Positions 41,642-50,940 of a stretch of 64,000 bases of DNA are shown one piece after another. The position numbers were made by a program, and so were the translations under genes. The stretch spans positions 1 through 64,000 of the forward strand of contig JALHQW010000030.1 of NCBI GenBank assembly GCA_022841745.1. Direction: 5' to 3'. Origin of the DNA: Saprospiraceae bacterium. Lineage in GTDB: Bacteria > Bacteroidota > Bacteroidia > Chitinophagales > Saprospiraceae. How positions within the stretch are numbered: position 1 is the first letter of the stretch; the number at the start of each line of letters is the position of its first letter. A model generated the notes under the pieces. The model was not told where the DNA came from. It saw only the letters and a list, made by a program, of their open reading frames with translations, and did no database searches.

Positions 41642-44140
41642 CTATTTCCTATATTTAGATTTTTCCAAATATCGTTCCAATTCTTGCTCATCATATAATA
41701 AAACTTCTCTAGGCTTCGAACCTTCTGCAGGCCCCACCACGCCTATCGCTTCCAATTGATCCATAATACGTCCGGCACGGTTGTAACCGAGCTTCAAACG
41801 GCGCTGAATCATGGACGTGGAACCGTGCTGGCTTTGCACCACAAGGCGGGCTGCTTCCACGAGCATATCGTCCGCATCGTTGGGGTCAAAACTGCCCATT
41901 TCACTCCCGTCCTCGTCATCGCCCTGGTACTCGGGTAGGTAGAACGGCTCGGGGTAGCCTTTTTGGTCAGAGATGAATTTTATGACTTGGTCAACCTCCG
42001 GGGTGTCCACGAAGGCGCACTGGAGGCGCACCATATCACCGCCAACCGAGAAGAGCATGTCGCCCCGTCCCACCAACTGTTCCGCGCCACTATGGTCGAG
42101 GATGGTGCGGGAGTCCACCTTGGCCGATACCTTGTAGGCGATACGTGCCGGGAAGTTCGCCTTGATGACGCCCGTGATGATGTTCACCGAAGGGCGTTGC
42201 GTAGCAATAATCAAGTGGATGCCCACCGCACGGGCCAACTGCGCCAAACGGCCAATCGGCAGTTCTATCTCCTTGCCCGCCGTCATGATGAGGTCGGCAA
42301 ACTCATCAATCACCAGCACGATGAACGGCATGAACATGTGGCCGGACTGCGGGTTCAGCTTGCGGGCCACGAATTTTTCATTGTATTCGCCGATGTTGCG
42401 CACATGCGCCTTTTTCATCAGGTCATAGCGGGTCTCCATCTCGATGACGAGGGAGTTCAGCGTGTTCACCACCCGCTTGGTGTCGGTGGTGATCGGCTCC
42501 TCCTGGCCGGGCAGGAACGCAAGGAAGTGGTTCAACAGCCTCGCATAAGGGAACAATTCAACCTTTTTCGGGTCAATGAGCACCAACTTCACCTGCGAGG
42601 GGTGCTTTTTGTACAAGATGGAAAGCAGTACGGCATTGATACCCACCGACTTACCTTGGCCCGTGGCACCCGCTATGAGCAAGTGGGGCATCTTCGCCAA
42701 ATCCACCACAAAGACCTCGTTTGAAATGGATTTGCCGAGGGCAATGGGCAGGTCCATCTTCGAGCGCTTGAACTTGTCGGACATGAGCAGTTCCTTCAGC
42801 GCCACGATTTGCTTGTTCTTGTTCGGCACCTCAATACCGATGGTGCCCCGGCCTGGTATCGGTGCAATGATACGGATGCCCAAGGCCGAAAGGCTGAGGG
42901 CAATATCGTCTTCGAGGTTTTTTATCCTTGAAATACGGACACCGGGCGCTGGCACGATTTCGTACAGCGTGACCGTAGGGCCAATGGTTGCCCTGATTTT
43001 GACAATTTCAATCTTGTAATTGAGCAGCGTGTCAACGATCTGGTCTTTGTTGGCCTCCAACTCCGCTCTGTCAATCTCTACTTTTTGGTCGGCATAGTCA
43101 TAGAGCAGCGACATGACTGGGTGCTCGTAGCTCGACAGTTCCAGTGTGGGGTCGTAGGGGTCGCTGAAATTGGGCGAATCCTGCGCAGCGGCTATTTCCG
43201 GGAAGAGCGAGGGCTGGACAGGCGGTAGCTTGGATGCAGGTGCGGTGGAAATTTGCGACAGCAACTCAGCCTCCGGCTCTATGGTTTCCGGCGCTGGCGC
43301 TGTTGTTATCTCAAAATCGGAATCACCCGGCTTGAGCGAAGGTAGTTTTTCGTTATTGGTCTTGTCCACCACCTTGAAGTCAGTATCATCAGCATCAAGG
43401 TCAAGGGGGGTGGTAACGGGCTTGGCATTGGGCTGCGGCCTTTTCCCAGGCTCCGTAAAACCATCGGGATTGGCAACTACATCTGTAGAAGGCGCAGGGC
43501 GTTTGGCGGCATTCGGCCTGCGGTTGAAGAGGTCAATGAACCAGAGTTTGGTCTCGTACCATGCTTTTTGAGGCGTCAGTTCGTTGAAATTGGGGTTGAC
43601 GAACCAGACGATGATGCCCACGAAAATGGCGAGGAACAGCACCGCCGTACCCAAAACACCCACAAAGCCCGTGAGCATCTGGCTGACCGACTCGCCAAAG
43701 GCACCGCCCCAAGGGAAAGTGGACTCCCCAAAAATGAACTCCAAGAACACCGAGGCCAGTACCATGATGACCAACCACTGCCGAACCAACAAACGGTGCG
43801 CCCGCAGCGGGATGCGCTTCACCATTGACCAGCCCAGCACGGCCACGAGGTAAACGAGTATGAAAGAAGGCAGCCCAAAGCCCCACCAGAAAAAAGTATT
43901 GGAAACGATGGCGCCCAGTTTGCCGAGCATGTTGGAGGCTTGGAAGCCATCGCTAAATAGGTCACCCCACGATTTGTTGTTGACCTCGGCATAGTCGTCC
44001 GTCCAGGTGAACAGGTAGGAGAAAAACGCAATCAACAGGTATGCCGCCGACAATAGCAGCACAACGCCCATGAGCTTCGGAATGCGGTCGTCGTTGCCTA
44101 ATTTGAATGAAAGCTGGTTCGGATTTTTTTTTGTAGCCAC
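41642..44140 (-). CDS. ftsK: DNA translocase FtsK/SpoIIIE
   Basis: An 832-residue FtsK that pumps chromosome ends across the division septum and activates XerCD at dif. Four N-terminal membrane helices (about residues 22-190) are followed by an acidic/proline linker (about 200-330), the alpha domain, the motor domain with Walker A IAGATGQGKSVGINA (about 488-502), VLIDPKKVEL, Walker B FIVLVIDEFADL (about 592) and ATQRPSVNIITG, and the winged-helix gamma domain (DMLVEAARLVVQSQHGSTSMIQRRLKLGYNRAGRIMDQLE). Complete and typical for Bacteroidota. Confidence 0.95.
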   Translation of the reverse strand: MATKKNPNQLSFKLGNDDRIPKLMGVVLLLSAAYLLIAFFSYLFTWTDDYAEVNNKSWGDLFSDGFQASNMLGKLGAIVSNTFFWWGFGLPSFILVYLVAVLGWSMVKRIPLRAHRLLVRQWLVIMVLASVFLEFIFGESTFPWGGAFGESVSQMLTGFVGVLGTAVLFLAIFVGIIVWFVNPNFNELTPQKAWYETKLWFIDLFNRRPNAAKRPAPSTDVVANPDGFTEPGKRPQPNAKPVTTPLDLDADDTDFKVVDKTNNEKLPSLKPGDSDFEITTAPAPETIEPEAELLSQISTAPASKLPPVQPSLFPEIAAAQDSPNFSDPYDPTLELSSYEHPVMSLLYDYADQKVEIDRAELEANKDQIVDTLLNYKIEIVKIRATIGPTVTLYEIVPAPGVRISRIKNLEDDIALSLSALGIRIIAPIPGRGTIGIEVPNKNKQIVALKELLMSDKFKRSKMDLPIALGKSISNEVFVVDLAKMPHLLIAGATGQGKSVGINAVLLSILYKKHPSQVKLVLIDPKKVELFPYARLLNHFLAFLPGQEEPITTDTKRVVNTLNSLVIEMETRYDLMKKAHVRNIGEYNEKFVARKLNPQSGHMFMPFIVLVIDEFADLIMTAGKEIELPIGRLAQLARAVGIHLIIATQRPSVNIITGVIKANFPARIAYKVSAKVDSRTILDHSGAEQLVGRGDMLFSVGGDMVRLQCAFVDTPEVDQVIKFISDQKGYPEPFYLPEYQGDDEDGSEMGSFDPNDADDMLVEAARLVVQSQHGSTSMIQRRLKLGYNRAGRIMDQLEAIGVVGPAEGSKPREVLLYDEQELERYLEKSKYRK

Positions 44141-44220
44141 TGCTTTTGGTGGTTGCTGATGGTATGTTTGTCAAGTTCGTGGCAAAAGTAGTCAATCCGT
44201 TTGGTATGGTGAAAAAAGCA

Positions 44221-44306
44221 ATTGATTGTTTGATGGTTGAATTGTTGGGATTGTTGGGGGGGGGCTCTTATAACAATTAAACAATTAAGCAATCCAACAA
44301 TTAAAT
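44221..44306. repeat. Octamer array forming an inverted repeat after radC
   Basis: The right part runs in 8-base phase (AACAATTA, AACAATTA, AGCAATCC, AACAATTA, AATCAACC) and is complementary to TTGATTGT/TTGATGGT/TGAATTGT-type units at 44221-44260. It provides the last residues (GLI) and the TAA stop of radC, as the heptamer array does for the methyltransferase gene at 244. Confidence 0.7.
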
Positions 44307-45005
44307 CAACCCCTCGTCCAAAAAGCTGTAATACCCACCATCCGCAATGATGATATGGTCAACGAGTGGCAAACCGATGGCTTCGCCGACCGCCTTCATT
44401 TTTTTGGTGAGGTCAATATCCGCCTGACTGGGGCGTAGCGTCCCACTAGGGTGGTTGTGCGCCACGATGATGGCGGCGGCCATGCCTTCCAGCGCTTTTC
44501 GGAACACGATTTTGGCGTCCATGATGGTGGCGTCCGTGCCACCAACGCTGAGCCGGGTCTTGCCTATCACCTTGTTTTTTTTCGATAAAAACAGCACCCA
44601 GCTTTCCTCGTGCGGCAGGTCAATGAGCAGGGGCGCCAGGATTTGGTGAGCGTCTTTGCTGCCCCTGATTTCGGGTCGGTCGGGAAGGTCTGCGGCGGTG
44701 CGGCGGCGACCCAATTCCAGTGCTGCTGCTATGGTGATGGCCTTTGCCTCGCCAATGCCCTTGAACTTCATCAGCTCGGCGATGCTGCGCTTGCCGAGGT
44801 CGTTGAGGTTCTTGCCGACGGAGTCGAGGATGCGCTGCGATAGTGAGACGGCGGATTCGTCACGGCTGCCGGAGCCAATCAGGATGGCTATCAGTTCGGC
44901 ATCGGAGAGGGCTTGGCGGCCTTGTGCGAGGAGTTTTTCACGGGGTCTGTCATCTTCGGCCCATGCGGTGATGGGGAGGCTGGGGGTGGGTGGGTAATTG
45001 GCCAT
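44301..45005 (-). CDS. radC: RadC-family JAB/MPN domain protein
   Basis: A 234-residue RadC. The N-terminal helix-hairpin-helix region (KGIGEAKAITIAAALELGRR, about 85-104) precedes the MPN/JAMM metalloprotease-like domain with the EESWVLFLSKKNKVI Glu and the HNHPSGTLRPSQAD metal motif (about 185-198). RadC proteins were once linked to recombination repair but their function is unsettled; many lie in mobile regions. Here it is upstream of ftsK in the same direction, a housekeeping context. Its stop lies within an octamer repeat. Confidence 0.92.
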   Translation of the reverse strand: MANYPPTPSLPITAWAEDDRPREKLLAQGRQALSDAELIAILIGSGSRDESAVSLSQRILDSVGKNLNDLGKRSIAELMKFKGIGEAKAITIAAALELGRRRTAADLPDRPEIRGSKDAHQILAPLLIDLPHEESWVLFLSKKNKVIGKTRLSVGGTDATIMDAKIVFRKALEGMAAAIIVAHNHPSGTLRPSQADIDLTKKMKAVGEAIGLPLVDHIIIADGGYYSFLDEGLI

Positions 45006-45131
45006 AGTATGGTTATTAGTTTGTTGATGCGAACTTACGTTGTTGCCCGGATAAAATGTTGCTCCGTTGAGTTTTTGCAGGAAAATTGGGCTTTATTTTA
45101 GCTCGTTCTTAGCTCAAAATTTAATTCTCCA

Positions 45132-45139
45132 TAGATTTG
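45132..45139 (+). promoter_or_regulatory. Candidate -7 box TAGATTTG
   Basis: It matches TAnnTTTG, 50 bp before the Crp/Fnr regulator ATG. No clear -33. Confidence 0.4.
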
Positions 45140-45188
45140 GTTCGCATTCGAGAAAAACTTGACCTGTCCAGTCATAAATCGTTCAACA

Positions 45189-45884
45189 ATGAAAAACGAC
45201 ATCTGGAGCCTCGACAATTTCGATTTTTATAAAATTCTCTGCCCTTACAAATACGAAGCCCATATCCAGGAAGTCCCCAACCTCTGCTTCAATAAGCACG
45301 ATTTCCTCTTCTTCGAAAAAGATGCCGCCAAGGACATCATCCTCATTGACCGGGGAAAGGTGAAACTCGGCCACTACGACCAGGAGGGCAACGAATGTGT
45401 CATGGCCATCTTGGGCCGGGGCGAGATTCTTGGCCAAACCGCCCTGTTCGGGGAAACCACCCACCGCCAGTTTGCAGAAGTCGTTGAGGATGGTACGCAA
45501 GTTTGCAAAATGAGCATCGAAAAGGCCAAGGAGCTGACCAGGGATTATGTACCGTTTGCCATCGAAATGAACCGCCGCATCGGCCAGCATATACGCCGGT
45601 TGGAGCGCCGCATCGAGATTTTGCTTTTCAAGGATGTGCGTACCCGGTTGGTGGAATTCATTAAAGACATGGCCGAGCAATACGGACGCCCAAAAAACGA
45701 CGGGATGGTATTCGAACATAGCCTCACCCAAAGCGACATTGCCGACCTCATCGGCACCTCTCGCAAATCGGCCTCGTTGCTGCTCAACGAATTGGAAGAC
45801 GAAGGCTATATCCAGTTCAACCGAAAGCAGATTTTTGTGCCCAACCTCAAGAAACTGGAATTAGCAGCCCAACCCAAAAAATAA
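45189..45884 (+). CDS. Crp/Fnr family transcriptional regulator
   Basis: A 231-residue regulator with a cyclic-nucleotide-binding-like beta-roll (residues about 20-120: DRGKVKLGHYDQEGNECVMAILGRGEILGQTALFGE), the dimer helix (VPFAIEMNRRIGQHIRRLERRIEIL) and a Crp-type winged helix (SLTQSDIADLIGTSRKSASLLLNELEDEGYIQF, about 180-212). It lacks Fnr-type N-terminal cysteine clusters. The ligand is unknown. Start 45189 is preferred to 45159. It is followed 51 bp later by an LRR gene on the same strand. It could in principle be the regulator of the GTTAC promoters downstream, but nothing in the sequence proves this. Confidence 0.9.
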   Translation: MKNDIWSLDNFDFYKILCPYKYEAHIQEVPNLCFNKHDFLFFEKDAAKDIILIDRGKVKLGHYDQEGNECVMAILGRGEILGQTALFGETTHRQFAEVVEDGTQVCKMSIEKAKELTRDYVPFAIEMNRRIGQHIRRLERRIEILLFKDVRTRLVEFIKDMAEQYGRPKNDGMVFEHSLTQSDIADLIGTSRKSASLLLNELEDEGYIQFNRKQIFVPNLKKLELAAQPKK

Positions 45885-45935
45885 GCGCAATGAAACAAAA
45901 CGAGTCGTTCACACAGAAAAAACGATTGCTGGCAA

Positions 45936-46760
45936 ATGAAAAAAATTAAACAGTCCCTTGTTTCCGGCGATACGACCCTCGACCTCTGTGGGGGGAAGCT
46001 CCAGGTGCTGCCAGTTCCGACAGGCAAGTTGGCCAGTATCGAGCGGCTCTACCTCACGGGCAACCAGCTGACCAGCCTGCCGCACTGGATTTGGGAAATG
46101 AAGCAATTGCAAGAACTGTATATTGGCGAAAATGAGTTGACCTCACTGCCGCACGAACTTGGAAATTTGACCAAGCTGCGCGTGCTCGTCGCCAGGAAAA
46201 ACAAATTGCGAAACATGCCAGAGAGCATCGGCAAATTGCAGAAACTGGAGCACCTTGGGCTGGTTGACAATCAATTGGCCGGCCTCCCAGAAAGCATCGC
46301 CGACCTGCGCAACCTTCGAGTCTTGAACTTGACAAAAAACAAGCTTTGGGAACTTCCGAAAAACCTCCCTCAACTGCAAAAACTGGAGCGGCTGATGATT
46401 GACAGCAATCCAATAACTCATTTCCCGGAGGGCATGGAAAAACTCACCAAACTGTCTGAATTGGACATGGGATCCCAAGTCATGGATGTCCTGCCAGACG
46501 CTATTTGGAGGCTGAAAAACCTGCACTGGCTCCTCCTCGACAACAACCGCTTGACCGCATTTCCAGAAGGGGTGATGCGGTTGAAAAACTTAGAATGGCT
46601 GTTCATCCAGGACAACTACATCACCGACCTGCCCGCCAAGCTGCACCTGCACAAAAACCTGAAACGGGTCAACGTCGCCAACAACCCGTTGAGCGAACAG
46701 GGCAGGGCCTTGTTCCAAAAATACCCGCTGTACACCGACGAACTGGCGTTCCAGCGCTGA
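45936..46760 (+). CDS. Leucine-rich repeat protein
   Basis: A 274-residue protein made almost entirely of about ten 23-residue leucine-rich repeats (IERLYLTGNQLTSLPHWI, LQELYIGENELTSLPHEL, LRVLNLTKNKLWELPKNL, LEWLFIQDNYITDLPAKL). There is no signal peptide or catalytic domain, so it is probably a cytoplasmic protein-interaction scaffold. It lies in line with the Crp/Fnr gene and may share its transcript. It ends 46 bp before the GMC oxidoreductase promoter dyad. Confidence 0.85.
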   Translation: MKKIKQSLVSGDTTLDLCGGKLQVLPVPTGKLASIERLYLTGNQLTSLPHWIWEMKQLQELYIGENELTSLPHELGNLTKLRVLVARKNKLRNMPESIGKLQKLEHLGLVDNQLAGLPESIADLRNLRVLNLTKNKLWELPKNLPQLQKLERLMIDSNPITHFPEGMEKLTKLSELDMGSQVMDVLPDAIWRLKNLHWLLLDNNRLTAFPEGVMRLKNLEWLFIQDNYITDLPAKLHLHKNLKRVNVANNPLSEQGRALFQKYPLYTDELAFQR

Positions 46761-46805
46761 CCTTTCTCCCACCTTCGAAAATTTTGCCGACAATTTTTCC
46801 CTTCT

Positions 46806-46849
46806 GTTACCAGCGTAGCAATCTGCCCCGCCGTGCGCGCCCAAATTTG
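46806..46849 (+). promoter_or_regulatory. Regulon promoter S1: dyad GTTACCAGCGTAGC and -7 box CAAATTTG
   Basis: The dyad occupies 46806-46819 and the -7 box 46842-46849, start to start 36 bp. CATCATTT follows the box. It drives the GMC oxidoreductase gene, ATG at 46893. Confidence 0.75.
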
Positions 46850-46892
46850 CAGCATCATTTTTTAAAAAACCACTTGAAAACAATTTTTTCCA

Positions 46893-48482
46893 ATGAAAAA
46901 ATACGACCTGATCATCATCGGCACGGGAGCGGGCGGCGGCACGCTCGCCCGCAAGCTCGCCCCCACGGGCAAGCAGATTCTCATCTTGGAACGGGGCAGT
47001 TTTTTGCCGAAGGAACCCGAAAACTGGAACCCCCACGAGGTGTACACCGTAGGCCGCTACCGCCCGAAGGAAGCGTGGCTCGACGCGGACGGCAAGGCCT
47101 TCGCCCCGTTCACCCACTACTGCGTGGGCGGCAACACAAAGCTGTACGGGGCGGCCCTGCTGCGGCTACGGGAAAGCGACTTTGCCGAAGTGCAACACGC
47201 CGACGGCACCTCGCCCGCTTGGCCCGTGCCCTACGGGGAATGGGAGCCTTACTATTGCGAAGCGGAAAAAATGTACCAAGCCCGCGGCACGAGGGGCATT
47301 GACCCCACCGAGCCGTTCGCCACGCAGCCCTACCCGCACCCGGCGCTGCCCTTCGAGCCGGACATGGCCGAACTGTACGAGCACGTCCAAGTGCTCGGCC
47401 ACCGCCCGGCGCCGATCCCGCTCGGCGTGCGGCTCCCGCAGGACGCCTCCACACTGGCCGATGCCACCGCCCTCAGTCTCTTTGACGGCTACCCCGACCC
47501 CACGGGCATGAAGGCCGACAGCCACGAAATAAGTGTGAAGCCTGCGCTGGCCTTTGGAAACGTGACCCTCAAAACGGGCGTGAAGGTGCTGAAATTGGTC
47601 ACAGATGCCGTCGGCAAACGGGTGACGAAGGTGCTGGCCGAGCAGGACGGCGAGCAGGTGGCGTTCGAGGGCGATGTAGTGGCCGTGTGCTGCGGGGCTG
47701 TCAATTCGGCAGCGCTATTGCTGCGTTCCGCAAATGCGACGCATCCCACCGGCCTCGCCAACAGTAGCGGTCTCGTCGGCAGAAATTTGATGCTGCACAA
47801 CAACGGCACGGTGGTGGCCGTGACGGGCAAAGCCAACAACGCCACGTTTCAGAAATCGTTCATCATCAGCGAGTTCTACCACGGGACGCCCGATTTCCCG
47901 TTCCCGCTCGGCTCGGTGCAGCTCATGGGCAAGACCGACCCCGACACGCTGCTCGGCCTGCTGCAAGATGAGTTTGGCACCGAGAAAAACTATGACCTCG
48001 GCTACTACGCCCGCCACACGATTGACTTTTTCATCACGACGGAGGATTTGCCGAAGGTCGAAAACCAAGTGAAACTGCGGCCCGACGGGAGTATCCAATT
48101 GGCCTATCGCCCCAACAACCTTGAAGCCTACAATCGCCTTCGTCAAAAGCTCATCAACATTCTCGACGAGGTGGGCAGGCGCTTCGGCTACGGCATCAAG
48201 GGTTACCTCGGCTATAAGCTCGGTGCCGCTGGGGTGTCGCACCAAACTGGCACCTGCCGCTTCGGCAACGACCCCAGCACCTCGGTGCTCGACCTGCACT
48301 GCAAGGCGCACGACCTCGACAACCTGTACGTGGTGGACACGAGTTTCTTCCCGTCGTCAGGGGCGGTGAACCCATCGCTCACGGCCATGGCCAATGCGTT
48401 GCGGGTGGGTGACCATCTTATGGAAAGGATGGGCTGGGGAAGTTTTGAGAAGCTGGAAGAAATGGAAGTAGGGGCGGGTTAG
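46893..48482 (+). CDS. GMC family FAD-dependent oxidoreductase
   Basis: A 529-residue glucose-methanol-choline oxidoreductase. The N-terminal FAD dinucleotide motif is DLIIIGTGAGGGTLARKLA (residues 4-22) with the acidic ILER end; the middle holds the substrate domain; the C-terminus has HQTGTCRFGNDPSTSVLD (with the active-site His region, about 449) and NLYVVDTSFFPSSGAVNPSLTAMANALR. It oxidises an alcohol or sugar hydroxyl. There is no Tat or Sec signal, so it is probably cytoplasmic. Its promoter belongs to the six-site GTTAC set. Its end overlaps the convergent Uma2 gene by four bases. Confidence 0.88.
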   Translation: MKKYDLIIIGTGAGGGTLARKLAPTGKQILILERGSFLPKEPENWNPHEVYTVGRYRPKEAWLDADGKAFAPFTHYCVGGNTKLYGAALLRLRESDFAEVQHADGTSPAWPVPYGEWEPYYCEAEKMYQARGTRGIDPTEPFATQPYPHPALPFEPDMAELYEHVQVLGHRPAPIPLGVRLPQDASTLADATALSLFDGYPDPTGMKADSHEISVKPALAFGNVTLKTGVKVLKLVTDAVGKRVTKVLAEQDGEQVAFEGDVVAVCCGAVNSAALLLRSANATHPTGLANSSGLVGRNLMLHNNGTVVAVTGKANNATFQKSFIISEFYHGTPDFPFPLGSVQLMGKTDPDTLLGLLQDEFGTEKNYDLGYYARHTIDFFITTEDLPKVENQVKLRPDGSIQLAYRPNNLEAYNRLRQKLINILDEVGRRFGYGIKGYLGYKLGAAGVSHQTGTCRFGNDPSTSVLDLHCKAHDLDNLYVVDTSFFPSSGAVNPSLTAMANALRVGDHLMERMGWGSFEKLEEMEVGAG

Positions 48483-49165
48483 GCTTTCTTTTTCCGCTTG
48501 CCGGAGAGGTCAGCGCCCATGAATATCACCTTGCGGTAAATGTTTTTCAGTAGTACTGTTTTTCCCTCGAATTGAAAGGAAGCGTCCGAGCCAATACAGT
48601 CAACGGTGAACCACGGTGATGCTTCGTTGGAACGGATATGGAGGCTGACATAAGGCTTGTGTTGATGGATGAATATCACATACCTCAAGGAAGCGCATTG
48701 CTTATAGTTCGGGAGTTTTTCCGTCAAATCGTAATCAATCGTACCATCGGAAAAGACCTCAATTAACGCAAGCGGGTTGAGCACGGATTTTAATGTGCGC
48801 TTGCGGACTTTTTGCAAAATAAACTCGGGCAAGTCGCTTAGGATGGTAGCGTCCGGTTTGTAGTGGGCATTAGTTTCTGGTATATAAACACCGAGGTTGC
48901 TGCCATACAGCCTGAAGTTATCATCTTCTGAAAATAAGCTATTGAAAGCCCATGCGATGTTCCCACAGATAAGTTCGTGTGCATCAGTTGCTTGTCCCAT
49001 AGATACGATTTGTCCTTCGGAATACTCGACTTTGTATTCAGCCTTTTCAGCAAACTCCAGGTACTCCTCCAATGAGGCGGGTATGCGGATAATGTCTTCC
49101 AGTGCGAGACGAGCTTCAAAGGAAGTGGGGAGCTTGAATAAAAAAGGCAGTGCTATAGCTGTCAT
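48479..49165 (-). CDS. Uma2 family (DUF820) putative restriction-endonuclease-like protein
   Basis: A 228-residue Uma2 protein with the PD-(D/E)XK-like core: EYKVEYSEGQIVSMGQATDAHELICGNIAWAF (about 45-75), KPDATILSDLPEF (about 110) and ALIEVFSDGTIDYDLTEKLPNYKQ (about 140-163). The family is expanded in cyanobacteria and Bacteroidota and its role is unknown. Start 49165 leaves room for a divergent promoter; an ATG at 49186 is possible. A second Uma2 gene is at 53812. Confidence 0.8.
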   Translation of the reverse strand: MTAIALPFLFKLPTSFEARLALEDIIRIPASLEEYLEFAEKAEYKVEYSEGQIVSMGQATDAHELICGNIAWAFNSLFSEDDNFRLYGSNLGVYIPETNAHYKPDATILSDLPEFILQKVRKRTLKSVLNPLALIEVFSDGTIDYDLTEKLPNYKQCASLRYVIFIHQHKPYVSLHIRSNEASPWFTVDCIGSDASFQFEGKTVLLKNIYRKVIFMGADLSGKRKKKA

Positions 49166-49205
49166 CTGAGCTAAAATTTTGCTCAAAAGTAAAAAAAGAA
49201 ATCAA

Positions 49206-50846
49206 ATGAAAACGCATATCAAATGCCCCATCTGCGGGGAATTTCACGACCATCTTGTTTATCAGTTTCACTCGGAAATTGACCAACCCATGCTGGCCAG
49301 GCTGCACGAGGAAGCACCAACTTGGCAGCCCTCGCTTGGTGCCTGCACCCGTTGCCTAGACCAAGCACAGTTGGAACTGCAACTTGCCCAACTCCAGGGC
49401 ACGGGCAAGCCCGATGAGGTGAACGGCTACAAAATCCTGCCCACCCCGGTGCGCCTTATGGCCGAGGACTGCCTCACGGGCAAGGGTGTCACTATCTGCA
49501 TGATTGACAGCGGCTTCTTCCCCCACCCCGATCTCGTGCAGCCCGAAAACCGCATCCTCGCCCATCTTGATGTCACTGAAGGATTTACCCCTGCCCCGAC
49601 TGCCGACTGCCAACTGCTGACTGCCAACTGGCAATGGCATGGCACGATGACCTCCGTCGTAGCAGCTGGCAATGGTTTTCTTTCTGGCGGCATGTACCGG
49701 GGCATTGCCAGCGGTGCCAACCTCGTGTTGCTGAAAGTCATGGAGGAGGGCGTTGGCATTACCGGAGGGAACATCGTCAAGGCCATTGACTGGGCCATCG
49801 AAAACCGGAAGCGATACAATATCCGCATCATCAACCTCAGCGTGTACGACGACCGGAACGCATCCTTCACCGACAGTGAACTGGATAAGGCCGTGGAGCG
49901 GGCATTGGCCAAGGGCATCGTGGTGGTAGCTGCGGCAGGCAACGACCCCTCAGCACCCATCCTGCCGCCAGCCAATTCGCCCCATGCCATCACGGTAGGC
50001 GGGCTGAACGACCGCAACACACTCGACCCACTGCTCAACACGCTGTACCACTCGGCCTTCGGTGAAACGATTGACCGCTTCCAAAAGCCCGACCTCGTCG
50101 CCCCGTCCATTTGGCTGGCAGCACCCATGCTGCCCGGTACGCCGCAGCAGGTTGAAGCTGCAGTCCTGTACGAACTGTTGTCCACCGACGACGATTTGCT
50201 GCGACTGAAACTGGACACCCTGCTCCCAAAAACCGAGCTGGATGGGCAACTTGTCTTCGAAAACACCCAGGCCATCCGTCGGGCCGTGGGCGAGCGCATT
50301 GGCGAAGCGAAGTACATCTCGCCGCATTACCAGCACGCTGACGGCACCTCGTTCGCTGCACCCATTGTCTGTTCGGTGATAGCGCAGGTACTGGAAGTCA
50401 ACCCCCGGCTCGACCCTGCCACCATCCGGGAAATCCTCTGCATGACGGCACGGCAACTGCCGGGTGAAAGCGCCGAGCGGCAGGGCTGGGGCGTCATTCA
50501 GCCATCCCATGCGGTGCAGATGGCCGCTGGCCAGCCCCTCTCGGCGCTACCGGGCATACAGCCTGTGGTGGATTACAAGCGCATGGTCGTGGAGTTCTAC
50601 CTGAATCAGACAGAAGCTGAATCAGTAGTGCTCACGGGTGATTTCACGGGCTGGCGAACGGATGGATTGCCCCTGAAAAATGGCGAAGTGAAGGGTTTGT
50701 GGAAGGGAGAATTTCCGTTCTCAGGAAGCGGGGTTTATCGTTACAAATTCTTGATTGACAGGGAATTGTGGCTTGCAGACCCTCGCAATTTTTACCGGGA
50801 ATCGGATGGGTTCGGTGGGTTTAACTCCAAACTCATCATTGTCTGA
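49206..50846 (+). CDS. Cytoplasmic S8 subtilase with N-terminal zinc knuckles and C-terminal CBM48-like domain
   Basis: A 546-residue protein without signal peptide. Residues 1-60 contain CPICGEFHDH and CTRCL, a probable metal knuckle. The subtilase triad is complete: Asp in VTICMIDSGFFPHPDL (about 98), His in WQWHGTMTSVVAAGNG (about 144) and Ser in HADGTSFAAPIVCSV (about 384). The last 85 residues (ESVVLTGDFTGWRTDGLPL, GVYRYKFLIDRELWLADPRN) resemble the AMPK/CBM48 glycogen-binding domain. The combination suggests an intracellular protease tethered to glycogen. A heptamer array in frame (49595-49629) lies between the Asp and His motifs. Confidence 0.8.
   Translation: MKTHIKCPICGEFHDHLVYQFHSEIDQPMLARLHEEAPTWQPSLGACTRCLDQAQLELQLAQLQGTGKPDEVNGYKILPTPVRLMAEDCLTGKGVTICMIDSGFFPHPDLVQPENRILAHLDVTEGFTPAPTADCQLLTANWQWHGTMTSVVAAGNGFLSGGMYRGIASGANLVLLKVMEEGVGITGGNIVKAIDWAIENRKRYNIRIINLSVYDDRNASFTDSELDKAVERALAKGIVVVAAAGNDPSAPILPPANSPHAITVGGLNDRNTLDPLLNTLYHSAFGETIDRFQKPDLVAPSIWLAAPMLPGTPQQVEAAVLYELLSTDDDLLRLKLDTLLPKTELDGQLVFENTQAIRRAVGERIGEAKYISPHYQHADGTSFAAPIVCSVIAQVLEVNPRLDPATIREILCMTARQLPGESAERQGWGVIQPSHAVQMAAGQPLSALPGIQPVVDYKRMVVEFYLNQTEAESVVLTGDFTGWRTDGLPLKNGEVKGLWKGEFPFSGSGVYRYKFLIDRELWLADPRNFYRESDGFGGFNSKLIIV
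49595..49629. repeat. In-frame heptamer array in the subtilase gene
   Basis: Five heptamers in phase, CCCGACT, GCCGACT, GCCAACT, GCTGACT, GCCAACT, translated as PTADCQLLTANW just before the catalytic histidine. The unit is the same as in the chitinase gene (29704-29738). Confidence 0.85.
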
Positions 50847-50870
50847 TTTATTTAAAAAAAGTCACCACTT

Positions 50871-50914
50871 GTTACATGCGTAGCACTTGGCCGAGCGCGA
50901 GCAAACGAACTTTA
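50871..50914 (+). promoter_or_regulatory. Regulon promoter S2: dyad GTTACATGCGTAGC and -7 region GAACTTTA
   Basis: The dyad is at 50871-50884 and the (weaker) -7 box at 50907, again 36 bp start to start, followed by TATCATCA. It drives the VOC gene at 50941 and probably the YHS and GlcG genes behind it. Confidence 0.65.
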
Positions 50915-50940
50915 TATCATCAAAAAAACAGCATCACCAA

